Below are positions 22,823 through 34,219 of a stretch of DNA of 64,000 bases, piece after piece. The translations under genes and the position numbers were made by a program. The stretch comes from Apium graveolens (taxonomy: Eukaryota > Streptophyta > Magnoliopsida > Apiales > Apiaceae): contig NC_133656.1 in assembly GCF_009905375.1 (NCBI RefSeq), positions 237,999,996 to 238,063,995 of the forward strand. The letters run 5' to 3'. Within the stretch, counting starts at the first letter, position 1. Each line of letters starts with the position of its first letter. The notes below the pieces were generated by a model. That model did not search any database and had not been told where the DNA came from. It saw only the letters and a list, made by a program, of their open reading frames with translations.

Positions 22823-22925
22823 GGGGACAGGTCTTTAGCAACCGTTTGCTGTTTAAAGTTTGTTGACAAACAATTTATCAGCCGTTGGATGGGGGATTAA
22901 CGGGTGAGATGGCATCCGGACCGCG
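22823..22925 (+). repeat. MULE left terminal inverted repeat
   Basis: Starts GGGGACAGGTCTTTAGCAAC. It aligns with the reverse complement of 31377-31479, with the best-conserved block GCCGTTGGAT, G.GATTAA..GG.TGAGAT and a terminal GGACCGC. A TGTTGACAAACAA segment inside it is partly self-complementary. Confidence 0.85.
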
Positions 22926-23165
22926 AAAATTTTCAGCGGTTGGTCTGGACAGACCGCGGAAAATTTCTGCGGTTGGGTGCTGTCCCCTTATCCCCAGCAT
23001 CCCAAAAGCATCTCATTTCACCACAAAAAACACCAAAATTTTCAAGAAAAATTCTACTCTCTCCAAGTTTACATTTTAGGCGATTTTGGGGCATTTTCAT
23101 CAAGAAATTCAAGTAGTTTTGTCAATTCAAGGTGGTATATTTCTTGTCTTAAATTTCACATTTTC

Positions 23166-25661
23166 ATGACAGATAAATTATTTGCTCGTATGTTTCGTCA
23201 TAAACGTCAAAATGAAAAAAAAAAGAGTCTATTGATCATAGCTTACATCTTGATGATTTAAATACTAGTGAAGAACCTAAAACCCCTGTATATGTTGAAG
23301 ATGATGATTTTTTAGATAGAAATGAGGAATTTATTAATTTAGATGACGATTTGGTTGATGTTGAAGATGAAAATGATGAAAATGAGGTTGCAAACGAGGT
23401 TGAAAATGATAGTGATAATGTTGAGGGTGAGGAGGAAGATGAAGATGATAATGTAGAGGATGCAAATTTCTATGAAAATGTTGAGGGGGGGAGTTCCATA
23501 TTTGAATCAAATTTTTCAAAGTGTGGATGAGGCCGGTCATTTTTTTAGGGCTTATGCTTTACGAAATGGATTTGCTATTAAAATTCAAGCTAGCCATCGT
23601 AATAAAGACAACGAGATATACGGTCGTTTATATGTTTGTAGGCTTTATGGAAAAAGTGTCGTCGCCGAGAGCAGTCAAAATAAACGGCGTAGAGAGGTTC
23701 TTCCTAAAAGCGAGTGCAAGGTGAGGATGTATGTCAATTATCAAAAGAAAAAACGTCACTGGGACGTAACTAGCCTTGAATTGGTACACAACCACGGTCT
23801 TGTTTCCCCTAGTAAGATGAATTTGGTACAACGAGAAAGACATGTCAATACCGCGACCCGTAGTTTGATTAAAACGCTTTATGGTTCGGGGGTTCGTAAT
23901 TGTCAAGTGATGAATGTGATTGGTAACATTCATGGAGGTAATGACAAAGTTGGTTTCAATGTTCAACATGTTAGGAATGTGTTAAGAGATGAGAGGAAGA
24001 AAAGGTTTGAGATTAGTGACGCTCAAGCGGGGTTGGACTTGTTGCATAAGTTGAATGAAGAAAGTGGTTCTAAATATTTTATTAGGACCGAAGTCGATGA
24101 AGAGAATCGCTTGAAGTGTCTAGTATGGATTGATCCGAGATGTATAATGGCTTACCAAAATTTTGGCGATGTTATGGCTTTTGATACCACTTATCGGACA
24201 AATAGGTATGCAATGCCATTTGTCCCATTTACCGGAGTCAATCATCATTATCAATCAGTAATTTTCGGGTTTGCATTGATGCGGGATGAACACGCGTCAA
24301 CTTTTGAGTGGATTCTTCGTACTTGGCTTGAAGGTGTGGGGAATAATCCCCCATTGACTATAATCACGGATCAAGATCAAGCCATGGCAAGCGCTATTGC
24401 GGTTGTACTCCCGAATACTACCCATTTATTGTGTTCTTGGCACATTAGTCAAAAATTCCCGAAGAAATTAGCTCATTATTATTCGGCTTTTCCGGAATTC
24501 AAGACGGACTTCAACAATTGCATTTATAAATCTCTCACCGAATGTGTTTTTGAAGCTAGATGGGCGTCGTTTGTGGAAAAGTATCACTTGAAAGATCATA
24601 AATGGTTAAATGGGTTATATGAGTTGAAGCACAAGTGGATTCCTGCATATACTAGAAACAAATTTTCGGCGTTTCAAAATAGTACATCGAGGAGTGAGGG
24701 GATGAATTCTTTCTTTGATAAGTATGTAAGTTCGGCAACGGGTTTGAAGGAATTCATTGAAAATGCCCAAAAAGCATTGGCAAGGCAATTCATGCGGGAG
24801 AAGGAAGAAGATTATGTCACCATTAATATAAAACGTCCCATGAAATTGCATACCACATTGGAGTATCATGCTTCTTGTATCTACACTAAGGAAATGTTTA
24901 GAAGATTTCAAGATGAATTGGTTGAGTCTTCAAAATACTTTGTTGAAAAAGACCGACGAGCTAGTGAAGAAGGGGAGAGAATGGGGGATGTTTATAAGTA
25001 CTATAGTTGTTATAGGCCCATGTCCGAGCCTACGAGAAGAAATGTTTATTTTGTGGCATTCGAGAAAGCAAGCTCTTTGGGAATGTGTACGTGTAGAATG
25101 CTTGAACATTTGGGGCTACCTTGTAGACACCTATTGGCGGTCTTCACTAAGAAACGGGTTTCGGAAATTCCCCCGTATTACATAAACCGGAGGTGGACAA
25201 TACATGCCAATAGAGTTGATGGTGTGTTGCCTTACAATTTGGATGTTGGACAAAGTCATGAGATGACCTCAACCGATCGATTTAATAGCATGACAATGTT
25301 AACCATGAGTTTTTGTCAAAGCAGCATTGCATCCAAGGAATGGTATGATTATGTCGTTGGAGTGATGAATCGAGAAATACCAATTCTCGAAAGAATGAGC
25401 GTTGATGGAATTAAATCTTACGAAAGCAATTCGCAAGCTCCAATTGCAAGTGCTCATGAAGAAATAATTATTGACCCTATTATGTCCCAAACTAAAGGGA
25501 GGAAGAAGGACGTTCGTTTCAAAAGTCCAATAGAATCGATTGGTAAAAAGGAGAAGTCGCCAAGAAGGTGCACTTTTTGTCAAATGGAAGGCCATGATAA
25601 AAGGAAGTGTGCTAGTAGACTAGAAGATCTTAAAAATGTTCAAGAATCGCAATATAATTAG
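23166..25661 (+). CDS. MULE transposase, FAR1-related
   Basis: The main open frame (23460-25661, 733 codons) has a FAR1 DNA-binding domain (AGHFFRAYALRNGFAIKIQA, about residues 23-110), the MULE DDE core with MAFDTTYRTNRYAMPFVPFT (first D), IITDQDQAMASAI (second D) and HLLCSWHISQKFPKK, a SWIM zinc finger (MCTCRMLEHLGLPCRHLLAV), and a C-terminal CCHC knuckle (CTFCQMEGHDKRKC). It would bind the terminal repeats and catalyse excision and insertion. Upstream, 23166-23480 encodes a basic start (MTDKLFARMFRHKRQNEK) and a very acidic stretch in other frames. It is separated from the main frame by two homopolymers, A10 at 23215 and G7 at 23485, each one base out of phase. Either the copy has two slippage mutations or translation starts within the main frame. 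Confidence 0.88.
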
Positions 25662-25807
25662 GGGTGTACCATTTTGTAACTGAATGTTGTAATCTTTAAA
25701 TGGATTTGAATTTTAAGTGTTTAACATTGCTTTCTTTTTTGTTATGTTTTATTGTCATATAATTGCCAATTATTGTCATATAATTGTGTCTTATTGTGAC
25801 AGGTAAC

Positions 25808-26578
25808 ATGACTAGCGAGTATAGTGGTGACAACAACTCCGATCATAGTTGTGATTCGGTTTCCCACGTTAGCAACACATTCTCGGACTCCCTACCAAAC
25901 GACTCGTGGTATGAGGACAATGACGAGGAAGATGTGGTCTCACCAACCTTTAGTGAGATAGAAGATGCATGTGCCGAGTTGATGCCCCTTGTGGACAATG
26001 ACGAGCCGCCCCATGTGGAGGAAGAGGAAACGGACTTGTACCCACCCGATGAGGAGGCTTATAGGGCCAAAAATTAGATCGAGGCATGCAATTGGATGGA
26101 GGGTACTGAACCGTGGAGATTGGTGAACTCTCATCCAGATCCGTACTTCCTTCCGATCTTGAATTTGGGCAACAACACGCCCGATGAAAAATGGAAAAAA
26201 TACGGATGGAATGGCGGTAACCTTGTTAAATGTGATCGGATTGCCGATATTGTAAACTTGAGGCCTCGTGAGGGTTGTAATATGGACCAAATACGCATCA
26301 AATATGTGAAAGGTTGGGTTTCACTCCTAACGAGAGGGACGGAAAGGGAACGCGAGACATGTTTTGCAAGATTTCGTCTCTACGATGGCTCGAATACGAT
26401 TCCCGTTACCATTTGGAACGATTCCAACCCTTACCCTTGGAAACTTACGGAAGGCCATATCCGTGATGGTTGTGTACTTGTTCTCTACCATATTGCATGC
26501 TTCGTGGATACTACGCAAGGAGTTGCTCAACACCGGTTATCCGGTGGTCTTTCTAATATACTAGGTATTTTTGGTTAG
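25808..26578 (+). pseudogene. MULE-borne small ORF with OB-fold-like (RPA-like) domain
   Basis: An acidic N-terminal half (residues 1-89: SEYSGDNNSDHSCDSVSHVS and EDNDEEDVVSPTFSEIEDAC) is followed, across one in-frame TAG at 26075, by a globular half. The latter reads IRIKYVKGWVSLLTRGTERE, FARFRLYDGSNTIPVTIWND and then GHIRDGCVLVLYHIAC. The pattern, a beta strand with 'F.L.DGS..IPVT.W.D' and a later 'L..G.VLVL', resembles the OB folds of replication protein A. That would suggest single-strand DNA binding. A possible acceptor (TGACAG at 25797) suggests it may be spliced to the transposase mRNA. Because of the TAG the full-length protein is not made unless an internal start (26096) is used. The fold call is inference. 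Confidence 0.5.
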
Positions 26579-27486
26579 GACCAATATATTTCATAAAATT
26601 TAGTGGATTGTATTGATCGTGTAATTTTCATTCGAATCTATGTATTTTCATTGAATTTTATATGAATTTATATGATTTTTCTATGAATTAAAGTATGAAA
26701 TTTGAGATTTAAAGTGTACCTAAAAATTTGAGATTGAAAATTAAAATTTACAAGTCGAACTATACATTACAAATTGTTATGAAATGTATTGAAAAGTGTT
26801 TTTCAATATTTGGACAAACGTTGACTTTTGTTGACTTTTTTAAGGAATTTTCAATTTAACGTAAAAAATGGAAAAAAACAATTTTTTTTTTGAAAATCAC
26901 TCATTACCATATTTTAAGACTTTTGAGAGTGGTTTGGATTAGTGAAAGTTAGTTTAGGACTAACTTCCAAAAATTAAGCAATTTCAACAGAATGTTAATT
27001 TGCATACTCTGTTTCCCCTGTCTATTGCTTAGTTTTCAGGGGCAAAAAACAAAAGTGATGGACCGCGGAAATTTTCCGCGGTTGGGCTATAGAGGGACCG
27101 CGGAAATTTTCCGCAGTTGGGCCTGTGATTTTTTTTTTTGCAGATTGAAAACAGAGCAGCCAGAAAATTCACAACCAAAATCCACAACCAAATTCCACCA
27201 AAATCCCAACACCTACAACACAACAATCCACCAAAATCCACCAAATTCCACCAAAATCCACAACCCAAAATGCTCAAAAATAACAAAAATCCAACAAAAT
27301 TAAACTACGTCAAACCAAACAAACCAAATAAACCAAATAAAACCCGACAACATAAAATGAAATGAAATCCAACTACATAATTCAACAACCTAAAATCAAA
27401 TGAAATCCAACTACATAATCCGACAACCTAAAATGAAATGCAATCCAACTACATAATTCGACAAACTAAAATCAAATGAAATTCAA
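26579..27486. other. MULE middle segment between convergent genes
   Basis: Contains both gene ends. At 27061-27123 two copies of GACCGCGGAAATTTTCCGC (the second followed by AGTTGGG) repeat the subterminal motif found at 22919-22985 near the left end. Then come CAAAATCCACAACC-type A/C-rich short repeats (27170-27290) and repeated TGAAATCCAACTACATAAT units (27360-27480). No further ORF. Confidence 0.6.
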
Positions 27487-30416
27487 CTACGAAGCTTCGT
27501 GACGCCTACGCATACGAATCCCGGGAATCCCCCTTGCCTTCCCTAACTGAAGCTCCATGGCTATCTGATACCTAAAGGTATCCACCTCCTCCTGCGACCA
27601 ATTTGGTACCTCAGCTAAGTCATATCCTTGTGTGAAGTAGTCCATGTACTTCATCACATAAACACCACAATCATTAGAGTTTCGTTGCTTTGGCCTGGAC
27701 GGTAGAGCTAGCACCTTGGCTGAAGTAGGGTCACGCCCCTCGACTGGGTGTACCATATGTAATAGCCTCGGCAACAACCATAACTGCAATGAAATTATGA
27801 TCCGAGAATGAATAAATATACAATTGGTAAGGACTATATAGAAGACAGTAATAGTAGAGGAACATACCACCACTCGTATATCCTCACGATAATCCGACTC
27901 GTCATTCATTGAATCTATGATAAGACCTTCAAATCGTCTAGTACCGAACATGAACAAAACCCAATGCACATCTCCGACACAACATGGGATGAATATGTAG
28001 TCCGCCTCGAGAACCGAAGGACCAACAGTAGCACTGGAAAAACCGGTAAAGCTACGTAATGCTTTATTCCATGCCCTCTGCAACGTATCTCCACCGACCC
28101 TCGATGCTTTTCTGATTTTCTTCACATGTCCTTTCCCAAGAACCATGAAGTAGGGATCCATGAAATAATAGACGGGTTTTCTCTCCCATATACCTCCATT
28201 GTGAATCTCCTCCTCCCGAGTCCTTAGCAATCCCTGAAAGTATATATATGAATGCAACAAGTAAAATTAATGCAACAAGTAAAATTAATGCAACAAGTAA
28301 AATAAATGCAAAAACTAAAATATATTAGACAACTAAAATATATTAGACAACGAACAATACCATATAGGTGTATATGATCCTGTCATCAACCCATGTTCCT
28401 GGAGCCAGACTCTGCATAGCTGATGCATGGACGTGATACACCTGAACACTAAGACCACCGGGATTCCTCGGCGCCATCCCAAAGCCCCATCCCCAATCTG
28501 AATATATAGCATTCTTCTTTGTCATGCCGAGACTCTTAGTGATACTCCACTTCTCCTCTTTCATCCTGCGGGATGCAAGCTTCGCGGGCCTACTAGATGA
28601 GGCAATAGCTTGGGGTGGCTGAGACACATGTTGGGATGGCTGTGTCATGTCAACGACATCCTGGGTAGGAATGGCAGGAATGTCAAAGTCGTCAGCCAAA
28701 GGTGCAATGAAATCTGATTTTATGTTCTGAAATGTGGGAGGTCTGTAGACGGGTCCTTTGATCTTCTTCATCAACCGAGAGAATGGTGTGAGGAAGGTAG
28801 CAGAAATCCTCCCAAACTCCTCCACAAACTCAGGAGGAACCCTAGCATCCAGTTGCTTCAACATATTAAGGCCGACAACCATCTACAAATAAAAACAAGC
28901 AAACATTTTTTCATTAATTCCACAAGGATATCATATCATCAAGATGAAATACGTGTGAATGCAAATTTTGTAGTGTGTGGGGGTATAATGTGAAATAAGC
29001 ATATTTGTAAAACACTTACAACTTCATAGCCCTCGAGGCTGTCATACAACTCCCTCGTCTTGTACTGCTGCTGAGGCTGTGGATCGGGCTTCCCTATGCG
29101 CATATGAGATATATCAGCATACCACGCCATGTAATCAGCCTCCGAAGCTATGTCTACCGAGTCATCAACAAGGCCATCCAAATCTGAACAGAACCTGGCC
29201 CATTTGCCAATATCAATAAACCACCGCACCAGCCAATCCTCCCCTGCAAACGTGGCATCCTTAGCCCCCCTGTAACCAACCATGTTCACTGGTGCCCGTG
29301 AAATCTGGGGACTAGAACCAAACTGTCTCGACACCCTGTCCGGATGCTGCCACTCGACCACGTCGTAACATACAAGGGGAACTCGACCGCACCTAGCTAA
29401 CTGTGCCTGTATCATCTCGTTGTCCATAACATCCTCGAACCTAGCATACGGCCTCCAGACTACCTCATCACCAGCAACACCATCAAACTCACCCCTATAG
29501 AACGGTAAGCTGTGGTGAGGGCATGACATCCTGCGCTTCTTCGAAACCCCGACATGAGTATCACTAGCATAGGCCCATCCCTCAGCAACTGGATAATCCT
29601 CCTGACCGGGAGATCGTAAAGGCACGCCAATACGAGGAAATCTCTCGTAAGACCAAACCTGTAACACCCAGACACAACAAGCAATGCTCTTGCTGCCCTT
29701 CCTTGCAGCAATCTCCAAACCCCGGTATATATGAGCTAACACAGCTGCACCCCAAGCATAATAAGGAATCTCCCGCATATTAATCAATGGGTGCATATAC
29801 CGAACATGAACAAAAGAGCGGTTGATGCTGGGGAAGAGGATACAACCCACGAATACGCCTTGGTATGTACAACCGTGGCCCTCATATTGTTCTTCTCAGG
29901 CTTCTGTGCACCATATCTCTCAAACAACCACCCCAGCTTGATGTTATTCCGATACAAAGCCTCCTTCACCTCCTCCTCGGTCAAAGGCTCAAACCAATTA
30001 TTAGCAAAATACGCCGCCTTGTTCTCTATCACCCCACAAGTCAGCGCATCCCCCTGAACTGGCACCCCTAAAATAAACCCCACATCCTCCAATGTAACAG
30101 TCATCTCCCCCTACCTCGTGAAAAAAGTGTTGGTCTCAGGTCTCCAACGCTCCACCAAAGCAGATATCAACCGAGTGTCAGTAGTCAAGACAACAGCAGG
30201 GTCTGCAAAAATCCCAAACCCAAGCATGTGTAGCAATTCCCGCTGTGGTCTCCTTAACTTCCACAAGTGCAATGACTTGTTCCCCGAATAGCTCTGCAAC
30301 TCATCTCTCCCTGCACCATCCCAAACATCCTCACTGACGTGATACCGATTGTCCCAAATAATATTATGCGCGTTAGGACCCGGCAACATATTCCCGAAAT
30401 CACCAAAATTATCCAT
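27487..30416 (-). pseudogene. PMD-Ulp1 fusion gene (plant mobile domain plus C48 protease)
   Basis: The exon model on the minus strand is 29020-30416, 28361-28882, 27868-28233 and 27487-27783, with good splice sites. The first exon is a plant mobile domain (ELLHMLGFGIFADPAVVLT, GEMTVTLEDVGFILGVPVQG, IPYYAWGAAVLAHIYRGLEI, YERFPRIGVP). The second is a linker rich in P/S ending GTWVDDRIIYTYM. The last two form a Ulp1-type cysteine protease with catalytic His in DVHWVLFMF, Asp in IIDSMND, and Gln/Cys in KQRNSNDCGVYVMKYM. Such proteases remove SUMO or related tags. Lesions: an in-frame TAG just before GEMTVT (30114-30116, one base from TGG) and a frameshift near 29840. The exons would join to one protein of more than 900 residues, so it was a fusion gene. 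The breaks may be decay or small unrecognised introns. Confidence 0.72.
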
Positions 30417-30437
30417 ACCTGAAAATATTGTCAACAT

Positions 30438-31376
30438 AATTCATCAATCACCACAATTAAAACACCATGTACACAATTAAAACAATTACCACATATAATC
30501 ACCTAAATTAACCCTAATTTCATAAATTATAAATTCTTAATTTATTTAGAATTTAACACTAATTTTACCAAATTCGAAATTAACTAAATTAAATTTGAAA
30601 TTAACTAAAAATTAAAAAAATAAATTAACTAAACCCTAATTTCACACTATTTTTTCATTAAATTCGAAATTAAATAAATTAATTCAAAAAAATTAAACTA
30701 AATCTTAATTTCACACTATTTTTTCATTAAATTCGAAATTAACTAAATTAATTCAAAAAAATTCAATTTTACCAAATTATGCAAATTCGATTTTACCAAA
30801 TTTATAAACGTAATTCACTAATTAAATTCGATTTTAACCACTAATTAAACCACTAATTTGAAATTAATTCTTCATTAAATATATCCTAAAAAACGAATTT
30901 AACTAATCAAATTTAAATTTTAATTAAGTAAATCCTAAAAAACTAATATTTTTCAATTCCAAATTATGAACCCTAGAATTTCTCAAAAATCAAATTTAAT
31001 CATACTACACTTCATATGTTAATTCATCACAAAGATTCATACATTAATTAACACTAAAAATTCGAATTGCATACATAAAATCATATCTACAATAAGAAAA
31101 CAAACATAAATTTATATCAATAAACTGTAAATAACATAAAAGAATCGATTATATACCTTAATTGCGAGAAAGAGGAATGATTTTGGCTCGCTGTGTTAGG
31201 TTTTTGGCTGTGCTGCTTCTGCTTCTGCTTCTGCGCGACTGCTGCTGTGTTTGTTTATATCTGTTTGAGAGAGTTTGTGTTTGCTAGGGATAAGGCAAAC
31301 AACAAACGCCACAAATCGCTGAAATTTTTCGCGATCCGTGGTTATGGATATTTTCGTAATTACCCGGACCGCGGAA
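30438..31376. other. MULE right subterminal region, promoter side of the PMD gene
   Basis: Strongly AT-rich with many near-repeats of AAATTCGAAATTAACTAAAT (about 30540-30950). These direct repeats may be transposase-binding or simply low complexity. No ORF is supported. Confidence 0.5.
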
Positions 31377-31479
31377 GCGGTCCGCCTTTAATCTCAGCCA
31401 TTTAATCTCCGATCCAACGGCTACCAATGTGTTTGTTATAAACCGGTCTACAACAAACGTTTGTTGTAGACCGACCCCC
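31377..31479 (-). repeat. MULE right terminal inverted repeat
   Basis: The reverse complement starts GGGGGTCGGTCTACAACAAA and contains GCCGTTGGATCGGAGATTAA, TGGCTGAGAT and GGCGGACCGC. The outer 40 bp contain their own palindrome (GGTCTACAACAAACGTTTGTTGTAGACC, interrupted here only by the writing limit into two halves: GGTCTACAACAAAC and GTTTGTTGTAGACC). Confidence 0.85.
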
Positions 31480-31740
31480 TTTATATTATACTAAAAATTA
31501 TATAAGATCGGTGATGAATACTTCTCATCAATTAATATATATATCAGTCATCTTTCCGCAAGAATTAACAAATGGAGTAGTTACTTTATGTGTGGGGCCA
31601 CATATTTGTATTTGTTCATCATTACTTATTTCAAAGTAAATTTTAGTTATGTCCCATGTGAATAATATCATGGGCTAAGTTTGTATTTTGTATATATGTT
31701 GTGTTGTTCATCTCACTTTTTACGTATCTTTACACGCAAA

Positions 31741-31885
31741 CACAAGCCGAGGTTCTTTCGGAAAACAACCTCTTTATTCTGAAATTCAGAATGAGGGAAA
31801 GAATGCGTACATCTTACCCTCCACAGACCGTACGTTAAGCGGGATATACTGGATATATTTGGTTTGGTTCGTTATTCCAAAAAAA
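31741..31885 (+). repeat. SINE/RTE-type 3'-tail repeat
   Basis: CCGAGGTTCTTTCGGAAAAC, AACCTCTTTATTCT, GAGGGAAAGAATGCGTACAT and CTTACCCTCCACAGACC follow the widespread plant 'GGGTAAG.CTGCGTACAT...ACCCTCC.CAGACC' tail shared by some SINEs and RTE LINEs. An inverted partner lies at 33340-33445. Confidence 0.6.
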
Positions 31886-32815
31886 TTCAATTTAATTAAT
31901 TAATTCCCGTTTAATTCTTTACAAGGTAGGTGACGGAGGCGATTTTTGAAATCCGATTAATTATTTTATTATAAACGTTTCTTTATTGGAATAGATAAAA
32001 TAGTTTAATAAATTTAAAATACTATATTGATTTAAATGTGAATATTTATGAAATTTATAATATAATAAAAATATATTTATTGATAAATAATTAATATAAT
32101 CATTATAATATATTAAATAATATTTTAATATTATAATATATCCAATTTTTACGTTGATTAATCTCCGATTCTCCGATTAATCCTAAATCGGTACCTCAGC
32201 CATTCTTTTCCGATTACCTGTTTCTAGTTACAAGTGTAAACTAAATAAAATAAATTTTGATATACATTTAAATTTTTAAGATGGAGAGATGTGTAAATAT
32301 AAAGAAAAATGTTAGAGACTGTAAATAATGATTTGTTTATGTATAAATATTAACTTTATTTAATAATAATATAAAATCATGTGTGTATAAATATGCTTTT
32401 TAAATTAAAATTCGTCATGTTTCAAGTCATGTCATTTGTTGCAGATTTGCGATATTAATAGCGCGACTGGATATATAAAGTAATTATGAATTAATCCTCT
32501 ATAATTCCAAATTTTTGGGTGGATTATAACTCACTCCAAAAATATTCGAGAACGGATACTCAATTAAAAGATTATAATTCATATTTGTCAAAAAAATAAG
32601 AAAATCTTAAAATTGTCAAAATAAAAACTTTTAAACAATAATATCACAACACAATCTGTAATCTCGAAGAAGGATCTCCAAGATTTATTATTGAACTGTT
32701 TCCTCTGCAATTATGGAAGAATTAATTACATTTAGTCAGCTCTAATCCTATACTTATATAAATATAATATTTTTAGTCTCTTGAAGAAGAGAGAAGAAGA
32801 AAATAAGTAGCAAAA

Positions 32816-33939
32816 ATGGGTGCACCTGCTAAATGCTATCTCTTCGGAATTTCAGTTTTATTATTCATGATTCTTGATATCGGTATGTAAGCCTTCTCTT
32901 CCAATTATTACTTCCCATTTTTTCTTATTTATCGTGACTCGTAGGTTCTGTTCTAAAAAACACTGATTTTATCGATTAATTGTCCGATTAATCATTTCGA
33001 TATGCTCTGCTGATTTGATTTTATAATTCGATTCATAAATGCACTTTTTTCTTAAATTTATATATTTAGTTTAATAAATTAATTATTTTTATATTTTATT
33101 GAATACATCTGATTAGTACATCCAATTAATTCTAATTAATCACCGATTAATCACCGATTATCCGATTAATCACTCAAAATTTGTGCTATCGAATAATACC
33201 GATTTTCGCTTTTTTGAACAATGTTGTAGTGTGATTAATTGGTTATTTCATAGCTCTCTTTATATTCCGAAAAGATCATGAAAAATACTCGTAAAATACT
33301 CGTTTATTGGATAGTGCATATGATTCGATCAATCAATCGTACCCAATAATACCGCCTAGGGCAGTGTTTGGGGAGGGTATATCGTACGCAGTCTTACCCT
33401 CATTTCAAAGAATGAAGAGGCTGTTTTCTCAAAAGACCCCGTGTGTGCACAAATATGTGTATCCTAAGTAAGCAATCATAAACATAAGTACAGTAAGCGA
33501 GACAACAATAAATAATGATATTTATAATAACATTTTTATAATAATATTTATAATAATATTTATTTTGTTCTAATTATCTAATGCAACACAAAAATTCCCA
33601 AAAATGCTAATCGATTACATGTTTGAACATCGAATTTTAATAAACAACCATGTAACTGAAAACGCGATTTTTTAAATCTCGCAGATTAATATAATAAACG
33701 GACAACTAATTTCTGTATACATTGCAGGATTGGTGAGTGAAGCGGGATCGAGTTGTTCAAATTACACAAGGAAAAGAGTGGGAGTGAATGTGAATCAACC
33801 ACCAAATTGTATCGGAGCTTGTAATGAATTTCCAAGTTGTGCTAAACAATGTGTGATTAGTGGTTATAGTAATGGTAATTGCACTTCCATGGGTCATGAT
33901 CCTCCTTGTGCCTGTTGTTGTAGTAATAATTCACATTAA
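32816..33939 (+). CDS. Secreted cysteine-rich, defensin-like peptide (DEFL)
   Basis: Two exons: 32816-32882 and 33728-33939, with a GTATGT donor, TTGCAG acceptor and phase-1 junction right after the signal peptide, as in plant defensin-like genes. The product is 92 residues. The signal is CYLFGISVLLFMILDIG..., with likely cleavage after SEAG. The mature part has ten cysteines, including the CS-alpha-beta signature: C-x3-C (CAKQC), G-x-C (GNC) and C-x-C (CAC). The extra CC at the end and the CIGAC near the front are unusual for the eight-cysteine class. Such peptides act outside the cell, in antimicrobial defence or in cell-cell signalling; which one cannot be told. The intron contains an antisense copy of the SINE/RTE-tail repeat. 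Confidence 0.8.
33340..33445 (-). repeat. SINE/RTE-type 3'-tail repeat, inverted copy
   Basis: The reverse complement reads GGGGTCTTTTGAGAAAACAG, CCTCTTCATTCTTTGAAAT and GAGGGTAAGACTGCGTACG, then ATACCCTCCCCAAACACTGC. It is a close relative of 31741-31885 and sits in the DEFL intron. Confidence 0.65.
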
Positions 33940-34052
33940 TTATCGTAATTTCTCAATTTTATGCCAAGATTGTAGTATTGCCTCCGACATCTTGACCTAA
34001 CTTTTAAATTTAAGTGTTAACTAGCTCTACAACCTATGCAAGACACGTGCAT

Positions 34053-34219
34053 GTGTTAAGGAACCAGTTACTCTAAAATCTCAAGGTGTTAGAGAATGAC
34101 CCCCTCATTCGAAAGCCCATTTATGTGTCGAAGAGTGGATCACTGGTGCCCATGCCTGAGCTCTGATACCATGTCAAGGAACCAGTTACTCTAAAAACTC
34201 AAGGTGTTAGAGAATGACC
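34053..34219. repeat. Direct repeat, 118-bp period
   Basis: The unit TTAAGGAACCAGTTACTCTA...CTCAAGGTGTTAGAGAATGACC occurs at 34053-34102 and 34171-34219, the second preceded by CTCTGATACCATGTCAAGG. That phrase is common in plant repeat and retroelement ends. No coding role. Confidence 0.7.

Larger units (their letters stand above)
22823..31479. mobile_element. Complete Mutator-like element (MULE) with PMD-Ulp1 cargo
   Basis: The boundaries are exact: the 9-bp target duplication TTTATATTA is present at 22814-22822 and 31480-31488, and the termini are long imperfect inverted repeats. The plus-strand half encodes a FAR1/MULE transposase (23166-25661) and an OB-fold-like ORF (25808-26578). The minus-strand half encodes a plant-mobile-domain protein joined to an Ulp1-type protease (30416-27487). 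The genes converge on a middle segment (26.6-27.5 kb) that again contains the GC-rich subterminal motif. Ulp1-carrying MULEs are known in plants (for example Kaonashi elements). The identical target duplication argues for a fairly recent insertion, though several coding breaks suggest this copy may already be defective. Confidence 0.93.

Noticed and set aside
29791..30071. Plus-strand frames over the PMD region
   Set aside because: Shadows of the minus-strand PMD coding sequence.
34053..34219. CRISPR-like direct repeats
   Set aside because: Only two units, in a plant nuclear context; an ordinary duplicated repeat.
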